Origin: Taenia hydatigena
Lineage: Eukaryota > Platyhelminthes > Cestoda > Cyclophyllidea > Taeniidae
DNA length: 64,000 bases
Direction of reading: 5' to 3'
Assembly (NCBI GenBank): GCA_036345935.2
Contig: JADWOT020000001.1
Location: 36,838,825-36,902,824, forward strand
The notes under the pieces are model-generated. The model was not told the origin of the DNA. It saw only the letters and a list, made by a program, of their open reading frames with translations, and searched no databases. Positions 24,854 through 38,182 of the stretch are shown piece after piece. The stretch's first letter is position 1. Every line of letters starts with the position of its first letter. Both the position numbers and the translations under genes were made by a program.

Positions 24854-26739
24854 TAATCAACTTAACGCATAATGTTGCATTTACCAGCATAAACGCGCGG
24901 CGGCTAAAAAAATCTTTTGGCACATATGGTTTTCCGCATGAAGCGCTGAAGCTGGAAATAACAGCAATAATTTTTCGTTAAAAGCTTACTCGCACATCAC
25001 TGAGTGGAAAGACATTTGCGTTTGCACTTCATTAGAGTTGTCACATAGGAATAAATTTGGTTGCAAAAGGGAGAAGTTGCGATAGAATATTATAGCGGCA
25101 ATGGTGTGACTACCGAAAATAAAAATTGCAAGCATGGGATGAACGCGATGCTCGGATTCGCAGAAGAGGGTGACATTTTACATTCAGACGTAACGTAGGG
25201 GCATTGTGAGTGATTAGAAGATATTGCAGATAAGGTAACATACACATTGGGTGTGTATTTTCTACAAGTTGAGCGGAGACTTGGTGTTTATTACGTGTGA
25301 ATTTTCAAACCTTACTACTAGTAATAATTCCCACTGCAACAGATGTTTACCAAGTGCTTGATCATAGCATTGTTCTTGGCGCTATTCCAAGACAGGTTTA
25401 ATTTCGCTAAATTAATGATTGTTTCTTGACAATTCGTTGCAAGAAAGGATGCATAATTAACCATCTCCTCAAACAAGGTGCATATTCTTTGCAGAGCGGG
25501 CTCGGAAATCAGGTGCATTGGAATCGATTCCAGGATGGAATGTAAGATAATTTTACTGCACTACAGAAGCATACGTGCGACCCATCGCGCTACCTGACTG
25601 TCCAGCATGAGTGTTCATCATGCAGCCACTTGTGTGTCGACTGTTCCAATGCAGTTCTTCAATGTTTGCATAAAACTGTTAAAGGCTATACCTATTCTTC
25701 GACCTGGCAGGAATTTGGGGAGGATCTGGTAAAATATTACGCCATCAATCTGATCGCAAAAAAATTTTAGCAAGAAAATATTGCGTTATGCAACGAGCTG
25801 TTATTGAAGACGCAAAGGAAGTAATGGTGTTCAAAATGTGCGCCAAGTCGACGACGCATGTGGATGTAGGAAGAAAGGAAAGCAGTTGAAGGTCGGCGCT
25901 GAAGTGGATCATTTTTCTTGAAGCCTTAAAATATTTGTGGTTGATTAACTTAGTTATATCGAGCAGTGCCTGGCTTGCATGCATTGCTGAAACCGGGTAA
26001 ACAGAAGTAATTTACGCCTTATCCTTACTTTAACGCAGAAAATTGGTCTACTAGTTTCGGATGAAAATATGAAGGAAGGGGAAATGCGAAAATCCCATTA
26101 GCCAAAAGGTTGACTTTTCGTTCTCTCACTACGCGTATCCCGCCCTCATGTGCCTTGTCTTCCTGCCTAATCCTTTTTTTGTATTTCACTACCTAGATGA
26201 TGACACACTTCTGCTGAACATGCGGCTTTGTTTGGGTTTATTTGTTACATTTTGCCAAATAATTGCTTAAACGTGGAATTCACTTTTGTCCTGACAGCCG
26301 CTCTGCCCATGACGATAACATTCATAAGTATTGTGTCTGACAATGTTCTTTTGGTTTATAATTGAAACATAAGTATGTATACATGTGCTGCTCTCGTGCC
26401 TAAATCCATAGACTACTCACAACAACAAGTGCTTCTCATTTCACCAATTCGTTGGTTTGCAGCGTCTTCGATCATAACGGAATGGCTGCGCTGTGGACGG
26501 CAACAAGCGGAACTGCTCCAAAAGAAAAGTGCACTGGTATCTTTGGTTTGATAAAGACACCTTAATGTCCCATAAGGGGAGAGAGTTTCCGTTTGGGGCC
26601 ACGTCCCCCCAGTCCACTTAGCAATGGCTCCGATAATAACTTTGCGCAAGAAGGTGAGTAAAAATGTTTCTGCAACAAATATGGCTGAGGGAAGAATATT
26701 TGGCGTAGAGCGATGTGTTATGAAGGCGACGGAGAAAAA

Positions 26740-29700
26740 CAAAGTGCTGACAAGAGTGTCGTTGTGATGCCAATGTAGAAAAGAGACGAGCGGTCAAATG
26801 ATTGATTGCTTTAACACCTTGGTGAGTGCATTGTTAGAGGATAGGTGCAGACAAGGGTGGCATTGCGATGTTAAAGCAAAAAAAGAACGTGTGGTCCGTT
26901 GAATGCTTGATTTGGCACATTGGTGGGTGCATCAGTGCGAGTGACTAAATAGGTAAAGAACAGAATGCATAGAATTGTGCCATTGTGATGTTTATGTCAA
27001 AAACAGACGTGTGCTCAGATGACTGATTGATTTGTCACCTTGGCGAGGGCATGGCGTGAGTCAGTGTGAAAGTAGGTAAAGAATAGATTCAGACAGGGTT
27101 GCTATTTTGATGTCAAATTAAAATGGGACGTTTAGTTAAATAAAATATTTGACTTGACACATTGGTGAGTGATTTGCTGTGAGTGAGTGAAAAATATAAG
27201 AATAGAATCCAGATAAGCGTGCTATTTTGATGACAATGTAAAGAGAGACGTGCAGTTAGATAACTGATTAATTGGACACCTTAGTTAGTGCATTGATGCG
27301 CGTGAAATAAAAGAATAGATGTAGGCAGGAGTGTCATTTTGAGACAATGTCAAAAAGAGTCGTGAGGTCAGATGAATGATTGATTTGACACCTCGTTGTG
27401 TGCACTGAAGTGACCGAGTAAATTAGCGATAGAAGATTAGAACGCAGACAAGATTGGCACTATGACGTCAATGTCAAAAGGGTCATGTGGTCAGATGACC
27501 GATTTATTTAGCACATTGGTGGGTACATTGGCGTGAGTGAAGAAGAAAGTAGGTGAAGCGTAAAATGCAGAGACTGATTGATTTGACACCATGGTGAGTT
27601 CATTGGAGTGACTGAGTAAAAAACAAAATAATGGAAGGTATAGAAACGTCCGATTGTGATATCAATGTTAAAAAGAGACGTGTGCTCAAATAGGTGCGTT
27701 GGAGGGACTGAGTAAAAAAGTGAGCAACGAATACAATGCAGGCAAGTGTGCCATTTTTAGTGCCAGTGTCAAAAGGAGATGTATGGCCAGATGATTAATT
27801 GATTTGACACCTCGGTGAGTTAATTGGCTGCACTGTGTAAAAATATAGGCGAAGGATGGAATGCAGACAAGAGTATCATTATGATGTCAATGTCAAAAAG
27901 AGACATATGGTCTGATTACTGATGGATTCAACAACTTGGTGAGTGTATTAGTGTAAGTGATCGTATGTGAGATGAGTAGAATGCAGAAAAGTGTGCCATT
28001 GTGATGGCAAAGTAAAAGTGACGTGTGGACAGATCTCTGGCTAACACGACACCTTGTTGAGTGCATTGGTGTGACCGAATGAAAAAAAAAACAAGAGACG
28101 AATGGAATACAGACATGTATTTAATTGTGATTTCGATATAAATGGAGACGCGTGGTTAGATGACTGCTTGACTTGACACATTGTTTAGTGTATTGGTGTG
28201 AGTGAGTGAAAAAAATATGAGAAGAATAGAATGCAAACGAAATTTTAATTTTGATGTCAATACCAAAAAGAGACTTGCTCAAATGACTGTTTTGGCACTT
28301 TGGTGAATGCGTTGGTGTGAGTGAGTGATTAAATAGGAGAATGTAATGCATAGAAGCGTGTCATTGTGATGTCAATGTAGAAAAGAGACTTGTGGTCAGA
28401 TGACTAATTGAATTGATACCTTGGTGAATACAATTGTGAGTGAAAAAATAGAAGAATAGATGCAGACAAGGGTGTCATTGCGATGTCAATGCCATAAAGA
28501 GACGTGTGGTCAGATGCTTGATTCATTTGACAACTTGGTGAGTGCATAAGATGATACGATTGTAAAACGCGAGAGGAATAGATGCTGACAAGTGTGTTAT
28601 TGCTCTGTCAATGTTGAGGAGTCGCGGTATTAGATGTCTGATTGATTTGACACCTTTTGGCGTACATTAATACGAATGAGTTGAAAATTGGAGAAAGAAT
28701 AGAACAGACAAGAGTGCATTGCGAATTCAATGCAAAAAGAGGCGTGTGCTCAGAAGACAGTTTGACTTGACACCTTAATAAGAGTATGTATGTGTGTAAA
28801 AAACAGGGATTTTAATGTTAAAAGAGAGACGTTAGGTCAGATGAATGTCTGACTTAACGCACTGGTGAGTGCATTGGTGCGGGCGAGTGAAAATGGAGGA
28901 GAAAAATAGAACGCAGAAAAGAGTGTCATTGTGATTTCAATATATATAGAGGCGTATGTTCAGATGACTGTTTGACTTGTCACATTATTGAGTGCATTAG
29001 TGAGTGCGTGAACAGATGAGGGAAGAATAGGATGCATACAAATGCGCCCATTGTGGTGTCATTGTGATGAAGGGCCGGGTGCTGAGATGACTGATTAATT
29101 TGGCACCTGGGTGAGCGTGTTGAATTGACTGAGTAAATAAATAGGAGAGGAATTCAATGAAGACAAAAGTGCCATTGAGATATTAATGTTAAAAAGAGAC
29201 GTGAGATCAGATAACTGATTGATTTTACACCTTTTTGAGTTCATTGGTGTTAATGAGTGAAAAAAGTAGGAGAGGAATCGATTGCAGACCATTGTCATTG
29301 TGACGTCAATGTTAAAGTCGTGAGTTCAGATGGCTGGTTGACTTGACACTTTGGTGAGTGCATTGATGTGTGAGTGAAAAAAAAAGAATAGAAAGCAGGC
29401 TATGGTCTCATTGTGATGTCAATGTTAAAAAGGGACGTGTGGTCATATGCCTGATTGATTCGACAAGTTGGTGAGTGCATTTTAGTAAGTTAGTAAATCA
29501 ATTGGAGAAGAAGTTATTACAGACAAGTGTGTCATTGTGACGTCGATTTCAAAAGGGACGTATGGCCAAAGGACTCCTTCATTTGGCATGTTGGTTAGCG
29601 CATTGGAATGATTGAATTGAAAAGCATGATGGGAAATTTTTGCTGACAGGTGCGACATTGTAATTTGATGTCAAAATAGACGTTGGTTCGGATGGCGGAA

Positions 29701-29750
29701 TGATTTTTCATCCTGTTTGGTGCATTTGATTAAGGAAAGTAATAAATGTG
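26740..29750. repeat. Degenerate tandem array, about 25 units with a period near 118 bp
   Basis: Roughly 25 diverged copies follow head to tail. Read on the plus strand, each unit has the same blocks in order: ggtgagtgcattggtg, gtgagtgagtgaaaaa, gagaagaatagaatgcagac, gtgtcattgtgatgtcaatg, aaaaagagacgtgtggtcag, atgactgattgatttgacac. Spacing between successive ggtgagtgcattg blocks is about 105-130 bp. Some units are shortened, for example near 27.6-27.7 kb. Mutual divergence is high, so the array is old and not being homogenised. No long open frame runs through it. It is a minisatellite/satellite-type repeat of unknown role, lying in the intergenic space between POLDIP3-like and PARP1. Confidence 0.93.
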
Positions 29751-32700
29751 TAAAGGGTTCTAATGCAGTGATTTTGCAATGGGATTTGATTGTTATAGGA
29801 GTCGTATTCCCATCGACTTCAATAATTTGCCACTTTGCTAAGTTTCATGAGGTAAGGAATTTGAAAAACATTGAGGATAGTATAAATAGTTTTATTTTGT
29901 TGTTGTTATTTAGCTTTATTGCCCTTTATTCGTTATTTACATTCTCCTATTTGATCCTCTTCGCCGATCTTTTACTTGCTTATCTTTTTTGTGAAACAGT
30001 TTTCGTTGACTTCGAATCTTCTTATCACTGCTTTATTTTCAACATTCGTCTTTAGCTTTATTCCTAATAAATATGTATTCCTTCATACCGCTCTTAACGT
30101 TTAGTTTTTGTACTTAAATTTTTACTATCTGGCGAAATTATTTTGACTCAGATTGGCGGACGAATGTTAAATGGCCTTTCTGTGACTTATTTACAAGTAA
30201 ATAAAACTGGTAATTTAACTGAGGCAAAGTTGGCGGAGGAAATCTTCCACAGTATTTGTCGATGTTTACAAGAAGCAATGAAATGTGTGAGCACGCACGC
30301 ACACAAATGGATGAATGGGAAATAACGTCAACAATGATTATCTAATCGAGAGGACTCCAAAAAAGCACCGACTATTTTTGAAGGCCCTTGTGCACTGAAT
30401 TGTGGATTAAATTGGGTTTTTTGACAACAGTAAATTCATCCACATCTTATGGAACTGCATCATCATTTTCGCTTCTTCATTCCCTTACTCATTGTGATGG
30501 TTGGATTTTTGCGTGTAATAATCATCTATCTTCTCAGTTAATTATGCTGTAGCGCTGCTTTTCTTCGAATTGGATCGAATTCCTCTTCTTCCGACTAAAA
30601 ATAAGAAGTCACAACTTGTTCAATTTTAGCGGACTAAATAATCATATTTTCTTGTCCACTAAGTGATTAAGAAGGTTTTATTTGTGCTAGTTTTTTTATT
30701 TTTCCTTGAAACGATAGAGTGATTAGAGCACATTTCCTTCAAATGACTCATTTTAAAATGCCTTAAGTGAATGGGCACCCAAATAGCATGCTTTTATTTA
30801 AATTGATGAAGCTGACAATTATCATAAATCGGCAGTTAGAAGAGCTGTTTCAGCATTCCTATATTCTCTTGGAACGATAGTATCATGAGATGGTTGTCTG
30901 ATCTAGGCCAAACGAATCGGTTTCCCTTGATGTGTCTGCAAAATTTATCAAGTCATTGTAAAACAACTTAAAGGGCTCCTTTCCTTTAATAAAAGTACTT
31001 GAAAATCGTACATTAAACAACGTCTGGTTGTTTTAAGTTTAAAGAGTGCTGACAATAATGGAAGCGGATACCCCTTAACAGGAACACGAAATCTATTAGA
31101 CTGCGTTCGTTTGCTTTCGATGTCTAAGGATCAGCGCCGCTTTAAGCAGTATGGCATATTAGCAGAGTTACTATGCTGTCAATTCCTCTTTTTAAAATCA
31201 ACGGGTCCAGAATTCTTTTGAGGCTTATGTTACGCATCTATAACAATTCTGACCACCCAACTAAGCCTCGAAACTCTTCAATAGATGCCTGCTTTTTCAA
31301 TTTTGGCGATGTTTATAACATGTTATGCGAAAGCTTCCTACACCTTATTCGGAGAAAATGTACTTGGATTAAATCGGAAGAGCCGTGTCATTCGAATGAT
31401 TTCCGGTAAAATATCCAAAAGCGCGCAATCACCAGTTCGTGCCCAGTGCAAAGCGTGCCGAAGGTATCCCAAATTATGTTCATTGTGACGCTGATGCGCC
31501 AGGTATAAAAACGATATATAAAGCCAAGATCACTCAAACCAATGGTATTTTAATCAACTAGAGGCAGGTCGTATGCTGATGGGGAAGGAAAATGAATTCG
31601 CACAGGTTTAAGGGAAACATTCAATATTAGACCCAATCATCAACAGCAAATTCCTCTGCACCATCCGCATAGGTTTCAGCAAGTTAAAGAACTCAGTCGC
31701 CCTCCTCTGCCAACCAACTCTAGGCATAATGTCAAAGCACATATCTTACCACCCATTCTTGCTTTCGAAATAATTATTTCTTGTGGAAAGCAGTTCACAA
31801 AAGTATATGAGTTCAGCGTCGAATCCCTAACTGGACTAAAGGAATGCTGGCATTTCAACAGTTAGCGAGTTAGTGTGCGTGCATGTCCAAGCTAAAATCT
31901 TGCACATATCCGCATTACCAAAGCATCACCAGCGGGATAATTAGTGTTTTTGACCCTGCTAACATATGGCGTCGTTCAAACACAAGCAGAAGTCAGGGAC
32001 AAAATATGATGTTGTTTTAAGAGAATCCCAACTTGAGATGCGGTTCGAAGTCTCATTCGATTGTAAATGAACATCCTGGTAGCATATCGTCTGCAGTAAC
32101 GGTGTCCACTGTAGGATTTAAAATCCTCGAAATAAGTTGTTGCAAAGGTGAACCATTGCGATTTCAAGTGAAGTTGTCATACCTTACAGCGTTAAGTCGT
32201 CTAATACATTGTTTAGTGGTCTATACACTTCAAAAACCACCATAGCTCCTGGTGAGAGGGCTCTAAATTAGCATGTAAAGTATGGCAGTCAAATAATTAG
32301 GTGCAAACAGCCTCGAAAATGAAATGATCACGCCTGGCTTAGCCCATCGAGGAATTTCGTTTGTCAAAATAATTAGCCTCACGGCCTATAATTTAACATA
32401 CGAATTTAATAAAACGAACCGTTGCTATGACCCTTGCATCAATTAGACCCCTTGTACAAAGGCAATATTTATAGCCACCTCCACTTCTAACTTTATTTAT
32501 GAATGGTCCGCCCTCCTATGTGGCCATGTGAATGTCTAATGCGATGTATTAGTGGCAGACCGTCTAGGGAGCGTATGGGATGGGAATAGAGATAGTATTT
32601 TTGTGAGCTCCAACCCTCACTTCCCCTTACTGGTGGCATATTCAGCGTGTGCGCTGGAAAAATGGGGTGTGCATGAAGTATGTAGTAGAGGGTGAGTGAT

Positions 32701-34189
32701 TAGGTGGGTCTTGTACTGTCTACGACCAAGTCTAAGCTTACTTCAAGGAAGAAATCATTTTCTCACATACTTATCCGTACCACCGTGTAACAAACACGGT
32801 CTTTGCTATTTGACGGCCTAACTGAGGTGCCACAGATCCATGACCAAACATAAACGTACTTTTTTGACCAGCTCCGTGTCATTACACCCCACTAACAGAA
32901 ACATGGTTAGCTGCAGTAAAAAAGTAAAAGCTATTACCTAAGATAGTTATAGCAGCCATTGTACGAGCAAGTTAGTTATACCAAAGGCGATTCCGGTATC
33001 GCATTTGTCCATTGAGTCATTCCTAAGTGCGTGAGTAAAAAGTGGTCTCATGCTCTGCATGACATGGAGGTGGCATAAGTGAGGCATCGATCTGTCCTCA
33101 TAAAAGCCAAATAACAAGAGTTGAAGGACATGATCTTAACAGAATATGAAATGGGGAGAGTGCATCCTGATCTGATTTTCAAGACTTCATGAATCCAAGC
33201 TTTATTGGATTCCCAAACTGCACGTAAGGCACTCTTATGCGTACCTGAATAGTAGATGGCCTACAGTGGTCAGCCGGCAATAAGGATAACCACTATCGCC
33301 TCTCCCCTATGCTACCTATCTTTCGTATTTCCTCTTAACTCACACAATCTTGGTCACGACGGAATGCGGCTAGGCCTTCATGCTATCATTCGATCCGCGA
33401 AGTGTCTCAACGTAACAACGAATGAAAGTTCATCCGTTATTCACCCAGTGTGTTCCATTAAATGACAAATTGAAGCCTAAGTTAGGGTTCGCTACTTTGG
33501 AACTGTGCAACTAAGCACTGTAGCCTCTTAGAAATGTGCTTAATGGCTGATCGAATGCACATTGATGCGTGTAATAGGCAGATTCGTAAAAGGTGGTAAA
33601 CACGACCCACATGAATGATATAGCCTACACATCTGCAGCGATGCAAGACTCACACAGTCTGATTTGTTCACACCCCACAAGTCGACCATACTAATAACGG
33701 ACAGTCTCTATGGAGCGTTAGTGGACTAAGCGTACAGGGCCGCCGATTTCAAGGTATCGACAAATTGTCGTCAGTCAAATCGAGATGGTCGGATAGTCAT
33801 GCTAAATTGCTAAGTGGTCTCTGCCTACGTACCCGACCCTTGCGATCTTCTACTGAATCCTTCTGGAGCACGATTGTGAACAAGCATATTTCCTGTGAAC
33901 CATGGCGATTCGGTGATGCAATTCGCCACAAAGTCTGTTCTTGTTTCCATACTATCTGCTTTAACCATCATTTAATGATGCGCTAGGCTGGACCAGACGC
34001 CTTCATCGCGGCTTTCTCTGACACTACTCTGGGAGTTACAACGACTTATTTTCACAATCAAAACGCAACGCAACTCCTTTCAACCCTGTACCGGCATAAA
34101 AATAAGTTAAAGTCAAAGTACTGGTGAGCACAAACAGGAGAGTGGATTGAGGCAACGAAATTACCGTAACCTGAAGACGTTAGTTTGTT

Positions 34190-34205
34190 GGCTAGCTAGC
34201 TAGCC
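34190..34205. repeat. Perfect 16-bp palindrome
   Basis: The palindrome is built of repeated CTAG steps (ggctagctagctagcc). No neighbouring feature explains it. Confidence 0.6.
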
Positions 34206-36101
34206 ACTCAATCAGCTAACTAAAAAGGGGATACTTGGCTTCGGTATCCCTTTGTCTAGATAGGTCAAGAGTGAGAACTCCGATGTCCAAACACAGATAC
34301 AATCAATGCTGCATAACTCAAAGGTCACAATGATCCATGCCAAATAAGTAAAGTTTTTAGTAAATCTCCAATTGCCTTTCCATAATTTGTAAACGGTTCG
34401 ACAGTGTCCATTTTGTAGAGAAGATAACGTTTAAATGCCCTCCGAGGACACTAAGAGGTTGGCATGAGAATCTGTTATTAAAATCCCGGACAATAACTCC
34501 GACTATTTTAGCCATTTTCATCTTATACTCAATCATGCTTCATTTTCACCACTTCACCAGCAGTGCAATAATGAAGAAATTGGAGCGGGGATTTGGACAA
34601 GAAATGTGAAAGGAAAGCGATCGACATTCTCCCTTAGTCGCAGTAAAGAAACAAAGTCCGAATGACTGCCCTTGCAAACAAATGCGAGTGTGACTTGTTT
34701 GAGTGCTTCCAAAGTGACTTATCAAGAAGGTTGCCCTGCCAAAATCAGGCATTCTAAGGCTTTATAAGTTCCTGCGTTTTTCGATCCCTCTTCAAACTCT
34801 CTTCATTTTTGTCTTTTACCTTTATGTGCATGGAACTGGAGTTGTTATTAAAAATCTAGCTCCCCAAGAACAGCCGATTAGGCCATCGGTCACTCATTGT
34901 CTCATAAAGGCAATGCCATTCTTTTGTTGACCAAAAGAATGCCCTCAGAAGGGGTCTCATTAAAAGCATAAACTTATTTTGGCGAACGCTTCTATTGGTG
35001 CCGCCCGAAAATAATTCCTTTGAATGTGTTAGCACAAACTTGTCCAAGAAATGCATAAATATAAATTACTGAACGATACAGATTGGAATCCAGTTATCGT
35101 ACGTGCGAGTCTCTTCTGTTACGCGCCAATTAGGCCGGGTTCAAATTCATTTCGAGGTTAATGCAAAAGAAGAAACGGTTGAGCTATCATCCCCTGTTCA
35201 TTCTCCCACACCATCATCGGACTCGCTGTTATTAATGAATCGTGGAGAAAGCAGCCGAAGATTGGAGCCGATCGAGTCATGACGGGAAAGTAAAAACGTC
35301 AGTATAACAGCTTTAGAGGTTTATCATCATCATGTATGGAATTCGTTCATTTGAGGGTAAATATTCGTTGACATAAAATTCCTTAAAATGGAATGGAAAC
35401 TCGTTCGGTGGAATGAGTTGTTGGGCCTATTGTCCTTGCTTAGAGAGCATGCTTCCAGCATTTTGCAACCCATTTTTGAGTTACATTACTTTGATTCTTT
35501 TCAAATCATCCTTTGGACAAATTTTTATAAAGCATTACTAGTGTCATTTGAAGAGTGATAAAAGCAAATAGTCATAAGCACAGCTATCTTCCTCGAAGAC
35601 TGAAAAATAACAACTTCCCTGCATTTGAACCTTTTCCGTCTTGTACGAATGATTCGGCAGATCTATTCTCTTTCACTATTGTTCGACGGCTCCACAGTGC
35701 TACGCTCGCAGCGCTGACCCTAATGCCTATCAAATTGCCTTGTCTTTCGAATCTCTAGGGACAAAATTAATAAAATCCATTTCGTAGTTAGGCCGTTTCA
35801 TTACACGACCTACTGACTTACACTGACTTACTGAGTAGCGGCCTCGAAAATTAGAATCTTAGAAGTGACGGCACAACGTCATCTTGCTCTAAAATTTCTG
35901 TTTTTGTTGCCCTTGTACTAAAAGCTTCCACTCTAATTAATTTTAAGATGTGGGCCAATATTTAAAGGCTTAAAGAGCTAAGAGTAGGGAATTCCAGACT
36001 TGTCGAGAGACTTTTGCACAGAAATGAATAAAAGGTAAAACTTCCCAAAAGTACTTGTAGCGCTCACCATACTATCACCACAATCTACTGTTGAACGCAC
36101 T

Positions 36102-36133
36102 CACGTACGTATGCACGCACGCACACACACACA
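36102..36133. repeat. CA/CG microsatellite, 32 bp of strict purine-pyrimidine alternation
   Basis: The tract begins cacgtacgtatgcacgcac and continues into CA repeats without a break in alternation. Such tracts can adopt Z-DNA and are often variable in length. Confidence 0.7.
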
Positions 36134-38114
36134 AGCACACGCGGATCGATCGTGGAGATGGGATGTCACGCCCACACATGCAGCTTGGCCGCCCAATCAC
36201 TCCTGGCGGAGGGCTGAGACGGTTCAGACTAGACTGCAATTGACTCAGGAATGGCTACACTGTCAAGGTATGGAGCAATCATAGCCCAGACACTAACCAC
36301 CCACATGCTCAGTCACCCAATTCTGTATACAAAAACGGCGTCTCGATATCGACACGCCGCTGGGCAGACAATTAAGCAGGGGTGCCTTCCTCAAGACGTT
36401 TTATTCTTCTTTCTATGTTAATGTGGTGCAACAGCTTTACTTACGATAAACTCGTACTAGACTTTGAGTTTTATCGAATCGGAACTCCAGGCTGCGGTAA
36501 TAAGAGTGCCTTGACTAGTACTCCGTTAAAAAAATAGCTTTTGAAAATAGTGTAAACAAGATGTTTAAAAGTTTAAGGAATTGTGGGGTGAATGCGGAGC
36601 GTCTTTTATGGGGAAAGTAGGTGAAAAATTGGGATAGCCGAATTATCGCTACCGTACTACCTGCTTGATATTTTGAATTAAATAACGCAAAGAAGGACTG
36701 AAGGGCCTTCGGCATGGCCAATATGAATGGCCGTAGAGTAAGAGCACGACAAACTGAGGCTTATGCATCTGCAAACAAACTATCGAATCCCAACATAGTA
36801 TATTGTTCGAAAAAGCTAATTAGCCGTTTAGTTGCGGCAATATCAAAACGGGTTATAATACAAAAACGAAATGCATTTTCTGTGCCATCGCAAGATGTAG
36901 TGGCAGCAAGACAGTGTTTGACCTGGGTTAAATTAGGTACTATATTCTCAGGCGCAATTCCTATTCCTACAGCTGCTAAAAACGTCCTCCACGAAGTAGA
37001 AGCGGGGAAGGGTAAACGCCAAACGTTTTACAAAACCTTGTTTGATCTATTCATATCTGATAATATAATGCAACCAGATAAGTTTGGAATGCTCTGGTAT
37101 TCAATGACAGCGGGGAACTTTTCACTATATTCCATTTACTAAAGAACTCGCCTCCACAATCTATATTCCAAGCCTTTTCCGGTAGAGCACATTTAAATTA
37201 AAAGTTAAGTTTTCGCAAAGTTTTGCCCCGATAAGTAATACCGTCTAACTTTGTTGCGCTTTTATCACCTGAATGTTATCCCCCTGCGACTGACAATGTG
37301 AATGCATAATTTTAATGCCATCCCCATCGCGAAATGGAAAAACGTTATTAAAGTAATAAGGAGTGATTCAGTATCCCCCGTTCCTGCCCATCCCAGGGTA
37401 CGGTTCGCTCCGTGCGGTATTCGATACGAAGCTTTGTATTGCTTTATCATCTAAGAAAGGGGAAGTTTCACTGCGTAGCCTCAGATTGCGTTGAGTCGTA
37501 CCTATTAGGGAAATGGATCTCAGCCGTGATTACCATTTGCCCTTTAGCACTTGGAAAGTCACGTCCACGGCGCGAAACACTCATAAACGAATACTAAACA
37601 GCCATAAGAGCGCGAGTTCAGCTTGACACTTCAATCCTAAACTAAATTAGACAATGGCACCCAGCTAACGCTCATCATTTGACGATTCATCACCACAATC
37701 AAGTTGCCTCAACCAAATTCAGACGATGCGCCATTTTGCTATTGCAGCTTCTCCAAATTTTACGCAAAAAAATCCAGCAATGAACCTCCGCCTCAACTTT
37801 ACGAACCGAGTCAAATTTGGTTTATGAAGCGGACAAGCTCAATTCACAGCTCAGGCTTAACCGACATTCCTTAACATGAGGACTCGAGGTAAGAGCAGCG
37901 CAGGATGGCTGACGCGCACTCCACAAGTCTCCGCAAGGTACAACAAATACGGGCTTCGTTTTTAACCTAATTTGATAACCGCACCCATAATTAGATCCAG
38001 GCAATCGAGAGACTCCGCAGAGATGAAGGATAATTTAGGGGCTTCACTTGCGCAACACCCTTGAACAAAGTAAACTGTCCAACAACGAATTGCAGAACCA
38101 ATTAATGTGAAAAT

Positions 38115-38120
38115 TTTATT
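38115..38120 (-). terminator. Poly(A) signal AATAAA of PARP1
   Basis: A canonical AATAAA starts 63 nt after the PARP1 stop codon on the same strand. Confidence 0.65.
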
Positions 38121-38182
38121 ATTGGTGGTGTATATCATACCAGTATGAGGCAATAAAACTGTATCGATGTTCAGCGCAATCT

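Larger units (their letters stand above)
29751..38114. other. Long intergenic stretch without a recognisable gene
   Basis: Nothing on either strand has both splice context and a recognisable peptide. The longest frame (36714-37142, +, 142 codons from an ATG) is of a size expected by chance in this much AT-rich DNA, and it resembles no family I know. The stretch contains a short alternating purine-pyrimidine tract (36102-36133) and a 16-bp palindrome (34190-34205). Confidence 0.5.

Noticed and set aside
24610..24981. 123-codon plus-strand frame as a gene
   Set aside because: It overlaps, on the other strand, the decayed copy of the 9.4-kb exon and has no motif of its own.
26740..29750. Repeat array considered as a CRISPR-like array
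   Set aside because: Host genes are eukaryotic, units are contiguous and all diverged, there are no unique spacers between short identical repeats, and no cas genes are present.
36714..37142. 142-codon ATG frame on the plus strand
   Set aside because: No recognised motif or splice context, and a few frames of this length are expected by chance in 64 kb at this base composition.
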